A stretch of 35,344 bases of DNA from an uncultured Chitinophagales bacterium (GCA_937927195.1 CALBCY010000005.1:1-35344), one strand, 5' to 3'; shown: positions 16,204-25,168, counted from the stretch's first letter. Notes: generated by a model not told the origin, from the letters alone. A program made the numbers and translations.

Positions 16204-17181
16204 TCAAGCCAAACCCTCTTTAATCAAATCATGAAGGTGAACAACCCCAACATAATCTCCCAAAGTATTTGTAACTAGAATTTGAGTGATGCTGTTCTTT
16301 TTCATTAAAATCAAAGCATCACTTGCCATCGTATCCAACAGAAGTGTTTTAGGGCTTTTTCCCATAATTTGACCAGCAACAATATCTTTGAACTCCAAGT
16401 TTTGAGTCAAGGCTCTTCTCAAATCTCCATCGGTGATTATTCCACGAAGCTTCTCCCCTTCCAAAACAGCAGTAACGCCCAAGCGCTTGGAGGTCATTTC
16501 AAGCACAATTTCTTCAATCCCTGAATTGAGTTGGACAGCAGGTTTACCATTGTTGATGTATAAATCCGACAAACGCAAATTAAGTTGTTTTCCCAAAATC
16601 CCTGAAGGATGTAAATCAGCAAAATCTGATGCTGAAAAATCTTTCATAGTTTGAACACTGAAAGCAAGAGCGTCACCCATTGCCAATTGAACAATAGTAC
16701 TAGAACTGGGCGCAAGCCTATTGGGATCAGCTTCCCGCTCGATAGGAAGATGGATCACACAGTCGGCAGATTTACTCAATATAGATTCTAGACTTCCCAC
16801 AAAGGCAATTACAGGAATTTTTAATCGTTTAAATACAGGCAGTAAATTTTTAATTTCAGCAGTATCACCACTTTTGGATAAAACCAATAGAATGTCTTCC
16901 TTTTTGACCATCCCTAAATCGCCATGAAGTGCGTCAGCAGCATGAATAAAAAGAGAAGCGGTGCCAGTAGAATTGAAAGTTGCAGCGATTTTCTGACCAA
17001 TTATGGCACTTTTGCCAATTCCTGTAACGATCAAATGACCTGAGCAGCCCAAAACAAGCTCAACGGCTTCTAAAAAAGAAGCATCGAGATTTTTTTTCAA
17101 GGCTATAACACTCTGAGACTCAATTTCCAAAGTCTTTTTCGCTTGTTCCAGTATCTTTTGCTGTTCTGATAGCGTAAGCAT
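16204..17181 (-). CDS. kdsD: Arabinose-5-phosphate isomerase (KpsF/GutQ/KdsD family)
   Basis: Interconverts ribulose 5-phosphate and arabinose 5-phosphate, the first committed step towards Kdo, a sugar of lipopolysaccharide. The 325-residue protein has the family architecture. An SIS sugar-isomerase domain spans about 35-165, with the phosphate loop TGIGKSA (53-59), the HGDLG motif (86-90) and SKSGDT (102-107). Two CBS domains follow (about 205-265 and 270-325), with GVTAVLEGEKLRGIITDGDLRR in the first. Length matches the Escherichia coli enzyme. It is cytoplasmic. It diverges from recQ across a 303-base gap and precedes a methyltransferase-like gene. The assignment to the family is firm; the symbol assumes the Kdo role rather than a capsule- or glucitol-specific paralogue. 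Confidence 0.93.
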   Translation of the reverse strand: MLTLSEQQKILEQAKKTLEIESQSVIALKKNLDASFLEAVELVLGCSGHLIVTGIGKSAIIGQKIAATFNSTGTASLFIHAADALHGDLGMVKKEDILLVLSKSGDTAEIKNLLPVFKRLKIPVIAFVGSLESILSKSADCVIHLPIEREADPNRLAPSSSTIVQLAMGDALAFSVQTMKDFSASDFADLHPSGILGKQLNLRLSDLYINNGKPAVQLNSGIEEIVLEMTSKRLGVTAVLEGEKLRGIITDGDLRRALTQNLEFKDIVAGQIMGKSPKTLLLDTMASDALILMKKNSITQILVTNTLGDYVGVVHLHDLIKEGLA

Positions 17182-17484
17182 AATAAAGGATTTTAATCTT
17201 AGTGTTTTTTTTTGTATTTTAATAAATGATAATACGCTCGAAAAAATGGAGTGCCTTTCACATTATTTTAAGTCTCAAATATGGCCTTAAAGTAATATTA
17301 TATCAGGTTTAAATAACTTAGAAATAGACATTTCTAAACATCTTATTATAACAACACAAAAATAAACTTGAAATAACATTAAAATAAGACCATTAACAAA
17401 TGATGAAACAATTAAAACGAAAAACAATAACATTAGTTGTTTTATAATTTTTTACAAAATTATTAAAGAATATCAGATAATATC
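17182..17484. other. Divergent promoter region of kdsD and recQ
   Basis: 303 bases, very AT-rich, without a convincing gene. A 14-codon ORF (17403-17447, beginning MKQLKRKTIT) lies just before recQ. I do not consider it coding. No perfect TAnnTTTG element was found for either gene. A T-rich stretch (17204-17220) lies close to the kdsD start. Confidence 0.5.
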
Positions 17485-19689
17485 ATGGACGTAATTGCAG
17501 ATGGTACTGTTTTGACGGAATCGTTAAACAAGTACTTTGGATTTTCTTCTTTCAAAGGAGAACAAGAAACAATAATAAAAACAATTCTTAAAGGTGAAGA
17601 CACATTTGTGATTATGCCAACCGGTGGTGGCAAATCGCTTTGCTACCAACTTCCCGCTCTTATGCAAGAGGGGACAGCTTTGGTTATTTCCCCCCTGATT
17701 GCCCTGATGAAAAATCAGGTAGATATGATGCGAGGCTTTTCAAGCAACGATTCAATCGCTCACTTTTTAAATTCCTCGTTGAACAGGACACAGACAAAAC
17801 AGGTAAAAGAAGACTTACTTTCTGGTAAGACAAAAATGCTTTATGTTGCTCCTGAAACGCTGACAAAAGAATCAACCATCAACTTTTTTAAAGAGTTGAA
17901 CATTTCTTTTGTTGCAATAGATGAAGCGCATTGTATTTCTGAATGGGGACATGATTTCAGACCTGAATACAGAAAGATAAAAGAGATGCTTGATCAAATT
18001 AGAGAGAACATTCCTCTAATTGCTTTAACAGCAACGGCCACTCCAAAGGTTAGAGCTGACATAATTAAAACATTAAAATTAACATCGCCAAAAACTTTCA
18101 TCTCTTCTTTTAATAGAGAAAATTTATACTACGAGGTTCGTCCAAAAATGACAAAAACCGAAACGATTAAAAACATCATTCAGTTCGTCAAACAAAGTGG
18201 AGAAGGAAAGTCTGGTATCGTTTATTGCCTCAACAGAAAAACGACTGAGGAGATCGCAGAAAGCTTGTTGGTTAATGGAATAAAGGCAGCTCCGTATCAT
18301 GCGGGACTTGATTCGTCAACTAGATCTGAAATTCAGGATCAGTTTCTTATGGAAGACGTTGATGTTATCTGTGCAACCATTGCTTTTGGAATGGGAATCG
18401 ACAAACCAGATGTACGTTTTGTCATTCACTTTGATATTCCAAAAAGTTTGGAAAACTATTATCAAGAAACTGGACGTGCAGGAAGAGATGGCCTGGAAGG
18501 AAATTGCATTGCCTATTTCAGCCATGCAGACATCAACAAACTTGACAAGTTTCTAAGAGACAAATCGGTTAAAGAAAGAGAAATAGGAGGACAACACTTG
18601 TTAGAAGTTGTTGGCTACTCTGAAATTGGAACTTGTAGGAGAGATTTCTTACTACATTATTTCGGAGAAAATCCAGAACCAGTTCTCTGCAATGGCATGT
18701 GTGACAATTGCGCCAATCCTAAAGAAAAACAGGAAGGCCAAAGTTATATGAAAACGGCATTGGAAGTCATTCACGATTTAGGTGAAAACTATAAACTGAA
18801 GTATCTGATTAATTTCCTAGTAGGAAATGAGACACAAGACATTATAACTTTCAAACACAATAAAAAAGAAACCTTTGGAATTGGCAAGGAGAAAGATGCT
18901 CTTTTCTGGAGTTCAGTTTTAAGACAAGCATTGCTAAAAAGTTGGTTGAAAAAAGAGATTGAAAATTACGGCATTTTATACTTGTCAGATTCTGGAAAAG
19001 AATTTATTAAGAATCCTGTTCCAATAGACATAGTTCTTAACAATCAATTCGCCAATGATGTTACCAATGTTGTAATTGCAAGCAAAACCATCGCTCTTGA
19101 TGAGAAACTTTTCAAGATGTTGAAAGACTTGAGAAGGGTTGTTGCGAAAAGTAAAAACCTGCCACCATTCGTAATTTTCCAGGACACTTCTTTAAATGAT
19201 ATGGCTACTCAGTACCCTATCAAACTGGAAGAAATGGAAAACATTGTCGGCGTAAGTAGAGGCAAGGCGATGAAATTTGGCCGCAAGTTTGTCGAACTTA
19301 TTAAGAATTATGTAGATGATAACAATATTGAAAGACCATCAGAATTTGTTACCAAACAAGTTGCTAATAAGTCGAAACGTAAAATTGAAATCATTCAAAG
19401 TATCGACAAAAAAGTCGCACTTCAAACCATTTCCGATGGGTTGAACATTAGCTTAGAAGAGCTTTTTATTGAAATTGAAACCATCGTTTCTTCCGGTACA
19501 AAAGTCAACATCGATTATTTCATCAATGATTATTTGGACGAAGACCAACAAGAGGAAATTCACGAATATTTTCTTGAAGCCGAAACCGAAGATTTAGAAA
19601 TTGCTCTAAAAGAAATTGACGACGATGACTATACAATCGATGACATCAGAATGATGAAAGTAAAATTCATGTCTGACCTTGCCAATTAA
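17485..19689 (+). CDS. recQ: ATP-dependent DNA helicase RecQ
   Basis: Unwinds DNA 3' to 5' in recombination and fork repair. 734 residues. The helicase core has Walker A PTGGGKS (45-51), the DEAH box (146-149), motif Ia/III elements ISPLIALM and TATATP, and motif VI QETGRAGRDG (327-336). The RecQ C-terminal zinc site is C384, C402, C406, C409, followed by a winged-helix region. An HRDC domain lies at about 530-610 (LNDMATQYPIKLEEMENIVGVSRGKAMKFG). About 120 further residues carry another helical, acidic tail (DEDQQEEIHEYF), longer than Escherichia coli RecQ but common in Bacteroidota. ATG at 17485. It is followed by a strong bidirectional-looking terminator, so it is probably monocistronic. 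Confidence 0.97.
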   Translation: MDVIADGTVLTESLNKYFGFSSFKGEQETIIKTILKGEDTFVIMPTGGGKSLCYQLPALMQEGTALVISPLIALMKNQVDMMRGFSSNDSIAHFLNSSLNRTQTKQVKEDLLSGKTKMLYVAPETLTKESTINFFKELNISFVAIDEAHCISEWGHDFRPEYRKIKEMLDQIRENIPLIALTATATPKVRADIIKTLKLTSPKTFISSFNRENLYYEVRPKMTKTETIKNIIQFVKQSGEGKSGIVYCLNRKTTEEIAESLLVNGIKAAPYHAGLDSSTRSEIQDQFLMEDVDVICATIAFGMGIDKPDVRFVIHFDIPKSLENYYQETGRAGRDGLEGNCIAYFSHADINKLDKFLRDKSVKEREIGGQHLLEVVGYSEIGTCRRDFLLHYFGENPEPVLCNGMCDNCANPKEKQEGQSYMKTALEVIHDLGENYKLKYLINFLVGNETQDIITFKHNKKETFGIGKEKDALFWSSVLRQALLKSWLKKEIENYGILYLSDSGKEFIKNPVPIDIVLNNQFANDVTNVVIASKTIALDEKLFKMLKDLRRVVAKSKNLPPFVIFQDTSLNDMATQYPIKLEEMENIVGVSRGKAMKFGRKFVELIKNYVDDNNIERPSEFVTKQVANKSKRKIEIIQSIDKKVALQTISDGLNISLEELFIEIETIVSSGTKVNIDYFINDYLDEDQQEEIHEYFLEAETEDLEIALKEIDDDDYTIDDIRMMKVKFMSDLAN

Positions 19690-19728
19690 TATGGGCTCCC
19701 ATGAATTAAAAAACTACATGCAAAAGTA

Positions 19729-19764
19729 AAAAAGCAGAGGACTTTGTCCTCTGCTTTTTTTTTT
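19729..19764 (+). terminator. Intrinsic terminator after recQ
   Basis: Perfect stem GCAGAGGAC (19734-19742) / GTCCTCTGC (19746-19754), TTT loop, T run 19755-19764. The A run before the stem would make it work on the other strand too. Confidence 0.95.
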
Positions 19765-19861
19765 CCTTTTTTATCCCCACCAACAACTAACTGTTAACTG
19801 TTTTAGATCGGCCATTTTGTAATACCAATTACAATTATAAATGTCGCACAAATTGAATTTT

Positions 19862-19919
19862 AATTTTGGCAAACCTTTGCCACTAATGATGGGCACAAGA
19901 AAAAAGGTTTGCGAAAATT
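19862..19919. repeat. 17-base inverted repeat
   Basis: AATTTTGGCAAACCTTT (19862-19878) and AAAGGTTTGCGAAAATT (19903-19919) are inverted copies with one mismatch, around a 24-base loop. There is no T run after it, so it is not a simple terminator. Confidence 0.8.
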
Positions 19920-20185
19920 AATATAAAAGCCAAATCAAATTGTCTAATTTATTAATGAAGTTTTACACGATTAAACCATAGAGATCTTGGCCATATTCCC
20001 CTACAAAAGTCTATAGCCAAGTATTTTGTATAAAAAAAATCAATATTGATGTACCAATTGTCTAGAATGCTACAATAAGCCTCGAACAAGGTACATAAGG
20101 CATTCCGTAATTTTTTGAACAAATTCTATTGGATTTAGATCAAAATTACTATCTTGAGAAAGCATTAAACCTATGCATTAATTAG

Positions 20186-20218
20186 ACCGTTGGAGTGAAA
20201 ACTTACAACGGTTTTTTT
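20186..20218 (+). terminator. Orphan intrinsic terminator
   Basis: ACCGTTG (20186-20192) and CAACGGT (20206-20212) form a perfect seven-base stem with a 13-base loop, followed by T to 20218. It lies 190 bases before the dioxygenase ATG and more than 490 bases after recQ. Confidence 0.7.
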
Positions 20219-20331
20219 ATACTATTTACGTGATTAATAGTGGTTTATAAAAAACCAATCAACTATTTAACATTTAAAGAAAATTCTTCATTACATTATA
20301 TTTCACATTAAAACAAAAAACCATTTTATCT

Positions 20332-20355
20332 AATATTGTTCGAAATATTGTTCGA
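20332..20355. repeat. 12-base perfect tandem duplication upstream of the dioxygenase gene
   Basis: AATATTGTTCGA occurs twice without a gap (20332-20343, 20344-20355), 53 bases before the ATG. Each copy, read into the next base, contains the palindrome TTCGAA. Repeated sites at this distance often bind a regulator; that is inference. Confidence 0.7.
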
Positions 20356-20407
20356 AAATTTTAATCAGTCGTAAAAATTTAACAAATTACATTCAAAAAA
20401 ATAACAT

Positions 20408-20932
20408 ATGGCTATCCAAAGACCTTTTAATCTGCAAAAATGGATTGATGAAAATCGCGATAAACTAAAGCCACCTGTTGGAAATAAGAATCTTTATCCA
20501 CTTGGGGAAGATTATATAGTAATGGTGGTTGCTGGCCCAAATGCAAGAAAAGATTATCACTATAATGAAACGGAAGAGCTATTTTATCAAATAGAAGGCA
20601 ATATCAATGTCCGTATTCAAGAGGATGGTAAAGCTGTAGATATTCCGATTAATGCGGGTGAAATGTTCCTTCTTCCCCCCAAGGTTCCCCATTCCCCGAT
20701 GCGTTCTGAAGGATCAATTGGCTTGGTGATAGAAAGAGTGAGAAAAGGGACTGATCTTCAAGACGGCTTGATGTGGTTTTGTGACAATTGTAACAATCGT
20801 CTTTACGATGCCTATTTTCCGCTTGAAAACATAGAAAAGGATTTTCTTGCAGTGTTTGATAAGTTTTATGCCTCAGAAGATTTAAGAACTTGCAGTAATT
20901 GCGATCATGTGATGGAAAAGCCATCTTCGTAG
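20408..20932 (+). CDS. nbaC: 3-hydroxyanthranilate 3,4-dioxygenase
   Basis: Opens the ring of 3-hydroxyanthranilate to 2-amino-3-carboxymuconate semialdehyde in tryptophan/kynurenine breakdown (also the route to quinolinate and NAD). The 174-residue cupin has the catalytic iron ligands H51, E57 and H95 and substrate-binding R47 and R99, at the same numbers as in the characterised Cupriavidus enzyme. It also keeps the second, rubredoxin-like metal site, C125/C128 and C162/C165, which many animal enzymes lack. Length is normal and the protein is cytoplasmic. No other kynurenine-pathway gene is next to it. Transcription probably starts in the gap with the 12-base duplication, and a bidirectional terminator follows. 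Confidence 0.96.
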   Translation: MAIQRPFNLQKWIDENRDKLKPPVGNKNLYPLGEDYIVMVVAGPNARKDYHYNETEELFYQIEGNINVRIQEDGKAVDIPINAGEMFLLPPKVPHSPMRSEGSIGLVIERVRKGTDLQDGLMWFCDNCNNRLYDAYFPLENIEKDFLAVFDKFYASEDLRTCSNCDHVMEKPSS

Positions 20933-20997
20933 AAATCCAAGGCTGGATTTATGTTCTTGGAGCATAAAAAAACAAAGAAATTGCTTTTGAAAAAAAT

Positions 20998-21033
20998 AAA
21001 AACCCCTACTAAGCTTGCTTAGTGGGGGTTTTT
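20998..21033. terminator. Bidirectional terminator between convergent genes
   Basis: 17-base arms AAAAACCCCTACTAAGC (20998-21014) and GCTTAGTGGGGGTTTTT (21017-21033) pair with one T-G wobble and a two-base TT loop. A tracts on one side and T tracts on the other let it serve both the dioxygenase gene and the minus-strand adhesin gene ending at 21055. Confidence 0.93.
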
Positions 21034-21054
21034 ATTTCACAATCTATATTTTCA

Positions 21055-24000
21055 TCAATGATTCACCAGCAACTTTTCTGAAACATGCTGATTGTCTATT
21101 GTCAATTTCATAAAATACATTCCATTCGGAATCTCACTCAAATCGATGTTCAATTCAAATCTCTGAGCACTATCCAAGTCTGCACTTTGATAAACTTGCC
21201 CGTTGATTCCAATTATTTCATAAGAAAGATTTCTTGATTCTGTTAAGTCCAAAAGCAAATTGACTCTTTCTGCTGCTGGATTTGGATACAGGCTGTATGC
21301 CTTAAACAGATCAAGAATTTCCAAGCCAGTATTAAAGAACTCCGGAACAGTAAATTCCAATTCTTGTGAACATCCTAATCCATCCGTAACTGTAACCGAA
21401 TAGTCGCCTTCTTCCAAATCGAAAATCAATCCATCACTTGAACTGAAAGTTTCACCAGGTACATTCCAATCAAATTCTATCAATTGGTTCTCCTCAATTT
21501 CATCAATCGGAAATCCAACTGTCACTCGATTGCTTAAAGTAAAATCGACCAAAGGAGGATTAAGGTTCAAATTACAACCAACTGTTTCGAATTCTAAAAC
21601 TCGAGTACAAGAACCCTGATCAGCAATCTCAACAGAATAAATTTCACCAGGTTCAAGGCCGTCCAGTTCTGGAACATCTGTGCTTGTAATCAATGCTCCA
21701 TCCGCATCATACCAATTGTAAGTATATGGTTCCTGTCCATTTGAACCGCTAACTGAAGCACTGTTAGAAAAGACCTCACCAATCTCTGCCATTAGACCAC
21801 ATTGTACCACAACTGAGTCACAATACTCAATAATTGTTCCTGTCGCCAAATTGGCAAACAAACATACATAATAAGTTCCTTCTTCTTCGAATGAATAGTT
21901 CACTTCAATACCATTTGCTTGGCTGCCATCACCAAAATCCCATTCAAACTCATCAACAAATCCGTTGGCCTCTGCAGTAAAATCAAAACTCAAATCATTG
22001 TCCTCAAACTCAAACTCAATTTCACTAGCAACATCTAAATCAACTTCAATGCATTCCTGAATGATTTCATCCTCACCAACAACAACATCCAAACACACAT
22101 TATAAATGCCTGCCTCATCGTAAGTATTGCTTGATGTTTGACCAGATCCTTCATTGCCGTCGCCGAAATCCCAAGAAAATCCAAAAACAAATCCGTTTAC
22201 GATGGCCGTATATTCTACTTCTAAGCCAACAACTGAAAATTCAATATCAACCTCGTCCGCCGCTACGACAACCAAATCAACACAAAATGGACCTATGCTT
22301 GATCCATCTTCAATATCAGCAGTAACACAAGCTTCATAGATTCCCGGCTCATCGAAAACAGCAGTTATGTCTTCTCCAAATACCATATTTCCATTTGAGA
22401 TGGTCCATACATAAGATTCCACTTCACCATCTGGAATGGCCGATAAATTAAAAATGTTGTAATCTTCTACTTCTATCTCAATATCAATATTACTGGCAAA
22501 TGGAGGTGGGTCAACTTCATAAACAAATGCTTCAATAATAGGAACGAATGTAGTATTTAAATTAAACCAATCACCGTCATCCATATCAACTGGGTCATCA
22601 AGCCGAGCATATCCAAACCCGTCTTGAGCGTAGTTATTGGTAAAAAACAAGGTCGCAGCGCCATCGGATGGGTTTACAATTGACACAAAATAAGTTCCCG
22701 GAGACAGATTTATTGATTCATCAAAAGTGAAGGTTTCAAAAGCAAAAGTTTCTACAGAAACAGGACCAAAATCAATGGACGTCGTTGCAATCAAATCACT
22801 TTCATTTGGAAAAGCGCCATTAAAAGTCTCATACAATCTTGCTTCAATTATTCCAGCAGGTTTAAGCAGTAAGGCCACTATATCTGTTAATTCAACATAA
22901 GTTTGAGTTTCAATAGTGATTCCAAACTCAGCTTCATTCGCAAAATCAATAATGTTGTCATTTTCATCTTGCGTGTCATTTGAAAACCAATAAAACGCCG
23001 CTTCATCTTTAATAACTGGATCAAACAAGGCCATTTCAAACAAATGCCTTGAGAAGGCAGAAGCTACAGAGTCTTCATCTTCATAAACAACGAAATAATA
23101 ATCATCAGAGCGGTTATTTTCAGGGTCGCCATCACCAACATAATCTATTGTGTAATACATTTTATAAACACCAGAAGAAGCTGGCAACCAAGTTGCATCG
23201 CTGGTAATTTGAAAGTCATCCAAAAACTCAATGTTATCAGAAACACCACTGGCAGAAAAAATCTCCAAAAAATCTAAAACCGTAGGATCTGCTCCATTCT
23301 CTCCGCCGGTATTGATCGTTTCATAAAAGAAATCAATTCCGTCTATCAAACTATCTATATGAACAGTAAAATTGACATCACTAATGGGCTCACGACTAAA
23401 GTTTGAACAACTAGCGGTAAATGGCCCCATTGAAGTCACCTGAGACAATGGTATGGAACCATAATCAACAGGAAAATCTGCAAGGCTTGAAACATTCTGA
23501 ACATCAACAACTCCAGGGACATATCTGATAATAATATCATCCAAAGCTAATACAAAGCGATTTGTTGAATAATCATGAAAAGCAATATAAACCGTTTGAC
23601 CTATATAGTCATCCAATATAACATGGTGCTGGGTCGGTTCGAGACTTTCACCTGCCACTCCTGTGTCAAAAATTCTTTCAGCATCTCCAAGGCTTTGTAA
23701 ATCTTCGAGGGTATTGCTGGTGCTAACAAAGACTTCATACCGTTCTGTTAGAGTTGCATCAAAAGAAAAACCTCTCCAGGAAAGGGCATAGCCTTCTCCA
23801 GATATTTCAATGCCGGGAGTAACCAACCAATCATCGGCTGTTCCTGCAGGAGTGTACCGTGAATTTGATATTGCTACGCCTCCAACATCGGAAAAATTGA
23901 CATTTGCAAAACCAGCCTCTTCGTCAAAGAAAAAAACGGCAAGGTTCTCACTGTGTGTCAGACCATCTCCATTATAGCTCTCCCACTCTTCGGCAAAAGA

Positions 24001-24144
24001 ATACAATCCTCCTCCGTAATTTGAATAGTTTTGAAAGTTTGAAAAATTTTCATAGAGCAAAGTATCCTGCCCTTTGAGACCAAAACTGCTAATTACACTT
24101 AAAATAAAAAGGAAGCATATTCGATTTAGTAAAAGATTATTCAT
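21055..24144 (-). CDS. Secreted adhesin with PKD domains and T9SS sorting domain
   Basis: 1029-residue surface protein. The frame runs up to a TTG at 24237, but the ATG at 24144 starts the signal peptide (1-26, ending GLKGQ), so I use it. Residues 27-210 match the choice-of-anchor J / cleaved-adhesin jellyroll (DDWLVTPGIEIS at 104-115, LALDDIIIRY at 199-208). A beta-rich middle part follows. Three PKD-like domains are at about 550-625, 632-705 and 708-780, the latter two with SWDFGDG and EWDFGDG. Two SprB-like segments (about 783-855 and 860-932, the second with GDYSVTVTDGLGCS) precede the sorting domain (about 945-1029; SLYPNP, ending KLLVNH). It should be exported by Sec and T9SS and act in adhesion or as a cell-surface structure. 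No enzyme domain is seen. Confidence 0.88.
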   Translation of the reverse strand: MNNLLLNRICFLFILSVISSFGLKGQDTLLYENFSNFQNYSNYGGGLYSFAEEWESYNGDGLTHSENLAVFFFDEEAGFANVNFSDVGGVAISNSRYTPAGTADDWLVTPGIEISGEGYALSWRGFSFDATLTERYEVFVSTSNTLEDLQSLGDAERIFDTGVAGESLEPTQHHVILDDYIGQTVYIAFHDYSTNRFVLALDDIIIRYVPGVVDVQNVSSLADFPVDYGSIPLSQVTSMGPFTASCSNFSREPISDVNFTVHIDSLIDGIDFFYETINTGGENGADPTVLDFLEIFSASGVSDNIEFLDDFQITSDATWLPASSGVYKMYYTIDYVGDGDPENNRSDDYYFVVYEDEDSVASAFSRHLFEMALFDPVIKDEAAFYWFSNDTQDENDNIIDFANEAEFGITIETQTYVELTDIVALLLKPAGIIEARLYETFNGAFPNESDLIATTSIDFGPVSVETFAFETFTFDESINLSPGTYFVSIVNPSDGAATLFFTNNYAQDGFGYARLDDPVDMDDGDWFNLNTTFVPIIEAFVYEVDPPPFASNIDIEIEVEDYNIFNLSAIPDGEVESYVWTISNGNMVFGEDITAVFDEPGIYEACVTADIEDGSSIGPFCVDLVVVAADEVDIEFSVVGLEVEYTAIVNGFVFGFSWDFGDGNEGSGQTSSNTYDEAGIYNVCLDVVVGEDEIIQECIEVDLDVASEIEFEFEDNDLSFDFTAEANGFVDEFEWDFGDGSQANGIEVNYSFEEEGTYYVCLFANLATGTIIEYCDSVVVQCGLMAEIGEVFSNSASVSGSNGQEPYTYNWYDADGALITSTDVPELDGLEPGEIYSVEIADQGSCTRVLEFETVGCNLNLNPPLVDFTLSNRVTVGFPIDEIEENQLIEFDWNVPGETFSSSDGLIFDLEEGDYSVTVTDGLGCSQELEFTVPEFFNTGLEILDLFKAYSLYPNPAAERVNLLLDLTESRNLSYEIIGINGQVYQSADLDSAQRFELNIDLSEIPNGMYFMKLTIDNQHVSEKLLVNH

Positions 24145-24302
24145 ATTAATTCTAAAATTTAAAATTCTAATTGGATAAAAAGCAAAACACTTAAAAATAA
24201 GAAATATAAAATATAAAAACTGTATGTGAAAATACAAAGGAAATTGATGATCTTATGTCATTGAATTGTAGATTTACGCTTTAAGAAACAAATAACATTC
24301 CA

Positions 24303-25115
24303 ATGAAATCCAAAATCCTAGTTTTAGTAAGTTTTTTCATCGGCATTCAATGCCTATACAATACTAAAAGTGTGCATTCATATTCTCCCCAACCACCTAT
24401 TTTTAATTCTGGCCCAGGAGCAGACCAAGCCTCATGTGGTAGTGGAGATTGCCACAACTCGAATCCACTTAATACTGGAAATGGAACAGTAGAAATCGAT
24501 TTTTCTGGAAGTTTTGATGTTTATGGTGTCAATGAAACTTATGACATTTCACTTAAGCTTGAAAAAGAAGGAGCGATGAGATTTGGATTCCAAATGGTCG
24601 CCTTTAACTCTGATAAGGAATCTGTTGGTAGTTTTATTGCCGATGAAAATCAAAACACAGGCATTCAAAATTCATCTGGAATAGAATTCATCAATCATAA
24701 AGATGCCGTTGAGGCCACTAATTCTTACACTTATAATTTCCAATGGCAAGCACCAAGTGCTGATGCTGGTGAAATTACTTTCTTTGTTTCAGCCAATACA
24801 GCAAATGGCGCAAATGGTGCAAGTGGCGATTACATTTATACAAGTAGCAAATCAATAAACTTCACAACTTCAACAGGATTGGAAACGATCGAAAAGACCA
24901 GCATCAATATTTTTCCAAACCCTGGAAATGGAATTTACAGCATCAGCAATCTCCCTGCTGAAAGCAGCAGCTTAATGCTAATTGATTCAAAAGGCGAAGT
25001 AATGTTAAAAAACATTTCAGGAAATCAAATAGACATTTCAGAGAAAGCCAATGGCCTCTATTTTTTAATTGACAATGCCAGATCTTTTGACCCAATCAAA
25101 CTTGTAAAGCATTAA
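24303..25115 (+). CDS. Choice-of-anchor V domain protein with T9SS sorting domain
   Basis: 270-residue secreted protein. The N-terminus is hydrophobic (about 1-26). Residues 35-180 match the choice-of-anchor V (reeler-like) beta-sandwich, with MRFGFQMVAFN near 92 and FQWQAPSADAGEITFFVSAN near 150. Near the start it has SCGSGDCHN (C45, C50, H51). Family members usually show a haem-like CxxCH here, but this one has C-x4-C-H. The T9SS sorting domain is about 195-270 (IFPNPGNGIY, ending IKLVKH). It converges with the DUF5777/YceI/cytochrome group, where such domains often appear. A role in binding haem or a metal at the surface is only a suggestion. Confidence 0.8.
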   Translation: MKSKILVLVSFFIGIQCLYNTKSVHSYSPQPPIFNSGPGADQASCGSGDCHNSNPLNTGNGTVEIDFSGSFDVYGVNETYDISLKLEKEGAMRFGFQMVAFNSDKESVGSFIADENQNTGIQNSSGIEFINHKDAVEATNSYTYNFQWQAPSADAGEITFFVSANTANGANGASGDYIYTSSKSINFTTSTGLETIEKTSINIFPNPGNGIYSISNLPAESSSLMLIDSKGEVMLKNISGNQIDISEKANGLYFLIDNARSFDPIKLVKH

Positions 25116-25119
25116 CCAA

Positions 25120-25168
25120 AAAAAGGCAATGATGTCATGGTTTAAAACCACGACATCATTGCCTTTTT
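25120..25168. terminator. Long bidirectional terminator
   Basis: Arms of about 20 bases (AAAAAGGCAATGATGTC / GACATCATTGCCTTTTT, with inner TGG / CCA) with one mismatch, around an AT loop. It lies between the convergent anchor-V and DUF5777 genes and has A and T tracts suited to both strands. Confidence 0.92.

Larger units (their letters stand above)
19770..20218 (+). ncRNA. Possible small RNA ending in an orphan terminator
   Basis: A terminator at 20186-20218 has no protein gene in front of it, since the recQ transcript should already end near 19764. Something transcribed on the plus strand between these points is therefore implied, and the DNA there can fold (17-base inverted repeat and smaller stems). 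The 5' end is unknown, and no good promoter was identified. A decayed gene or mobile-element remnant is an equal alternative. Confidence 0.3.
19690..20407. other. 718-base gap between recQ and the dioxygenase gene
   Basis: No protein gene is visible: all six frames are broken. From left to right it holds the recQ terminator (19729-19764) and a 17-base inverted repeat (19862-19878 with 19903-19919). Next comes a stretch with further small inverted repeats (GTACC 20051 / GGTAC 20090; GAATGC / GCATTC). It ends with an orphan terminator (20186-20218) and a 12-base direct duplication (20332-20355) in front of the dioxygenase gene. Confidence 0.7.

Noticed and set aside
16029..16223. 64-codon plus-strand ORF with repeated IHFT
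   Set aside because: Its repeated part is simply the 12-base tandem array read in frame; no start signal and it overlaps the flanking genes antisense.
17403..17447. 14-codon ORF beginning MKQLKRKTIT before recQ
   Set aside because: It looks like the start of a signal peptide, but it is too short, has no hairpin arrangement after it and no reason to be a recQ leader peptide.
19690..20407. Possible tRNA or other known RNA in the large gap
   Set aside because: No cloverleaf with a TTCRA arm or CCA end was found; only simple stems and a terminator.
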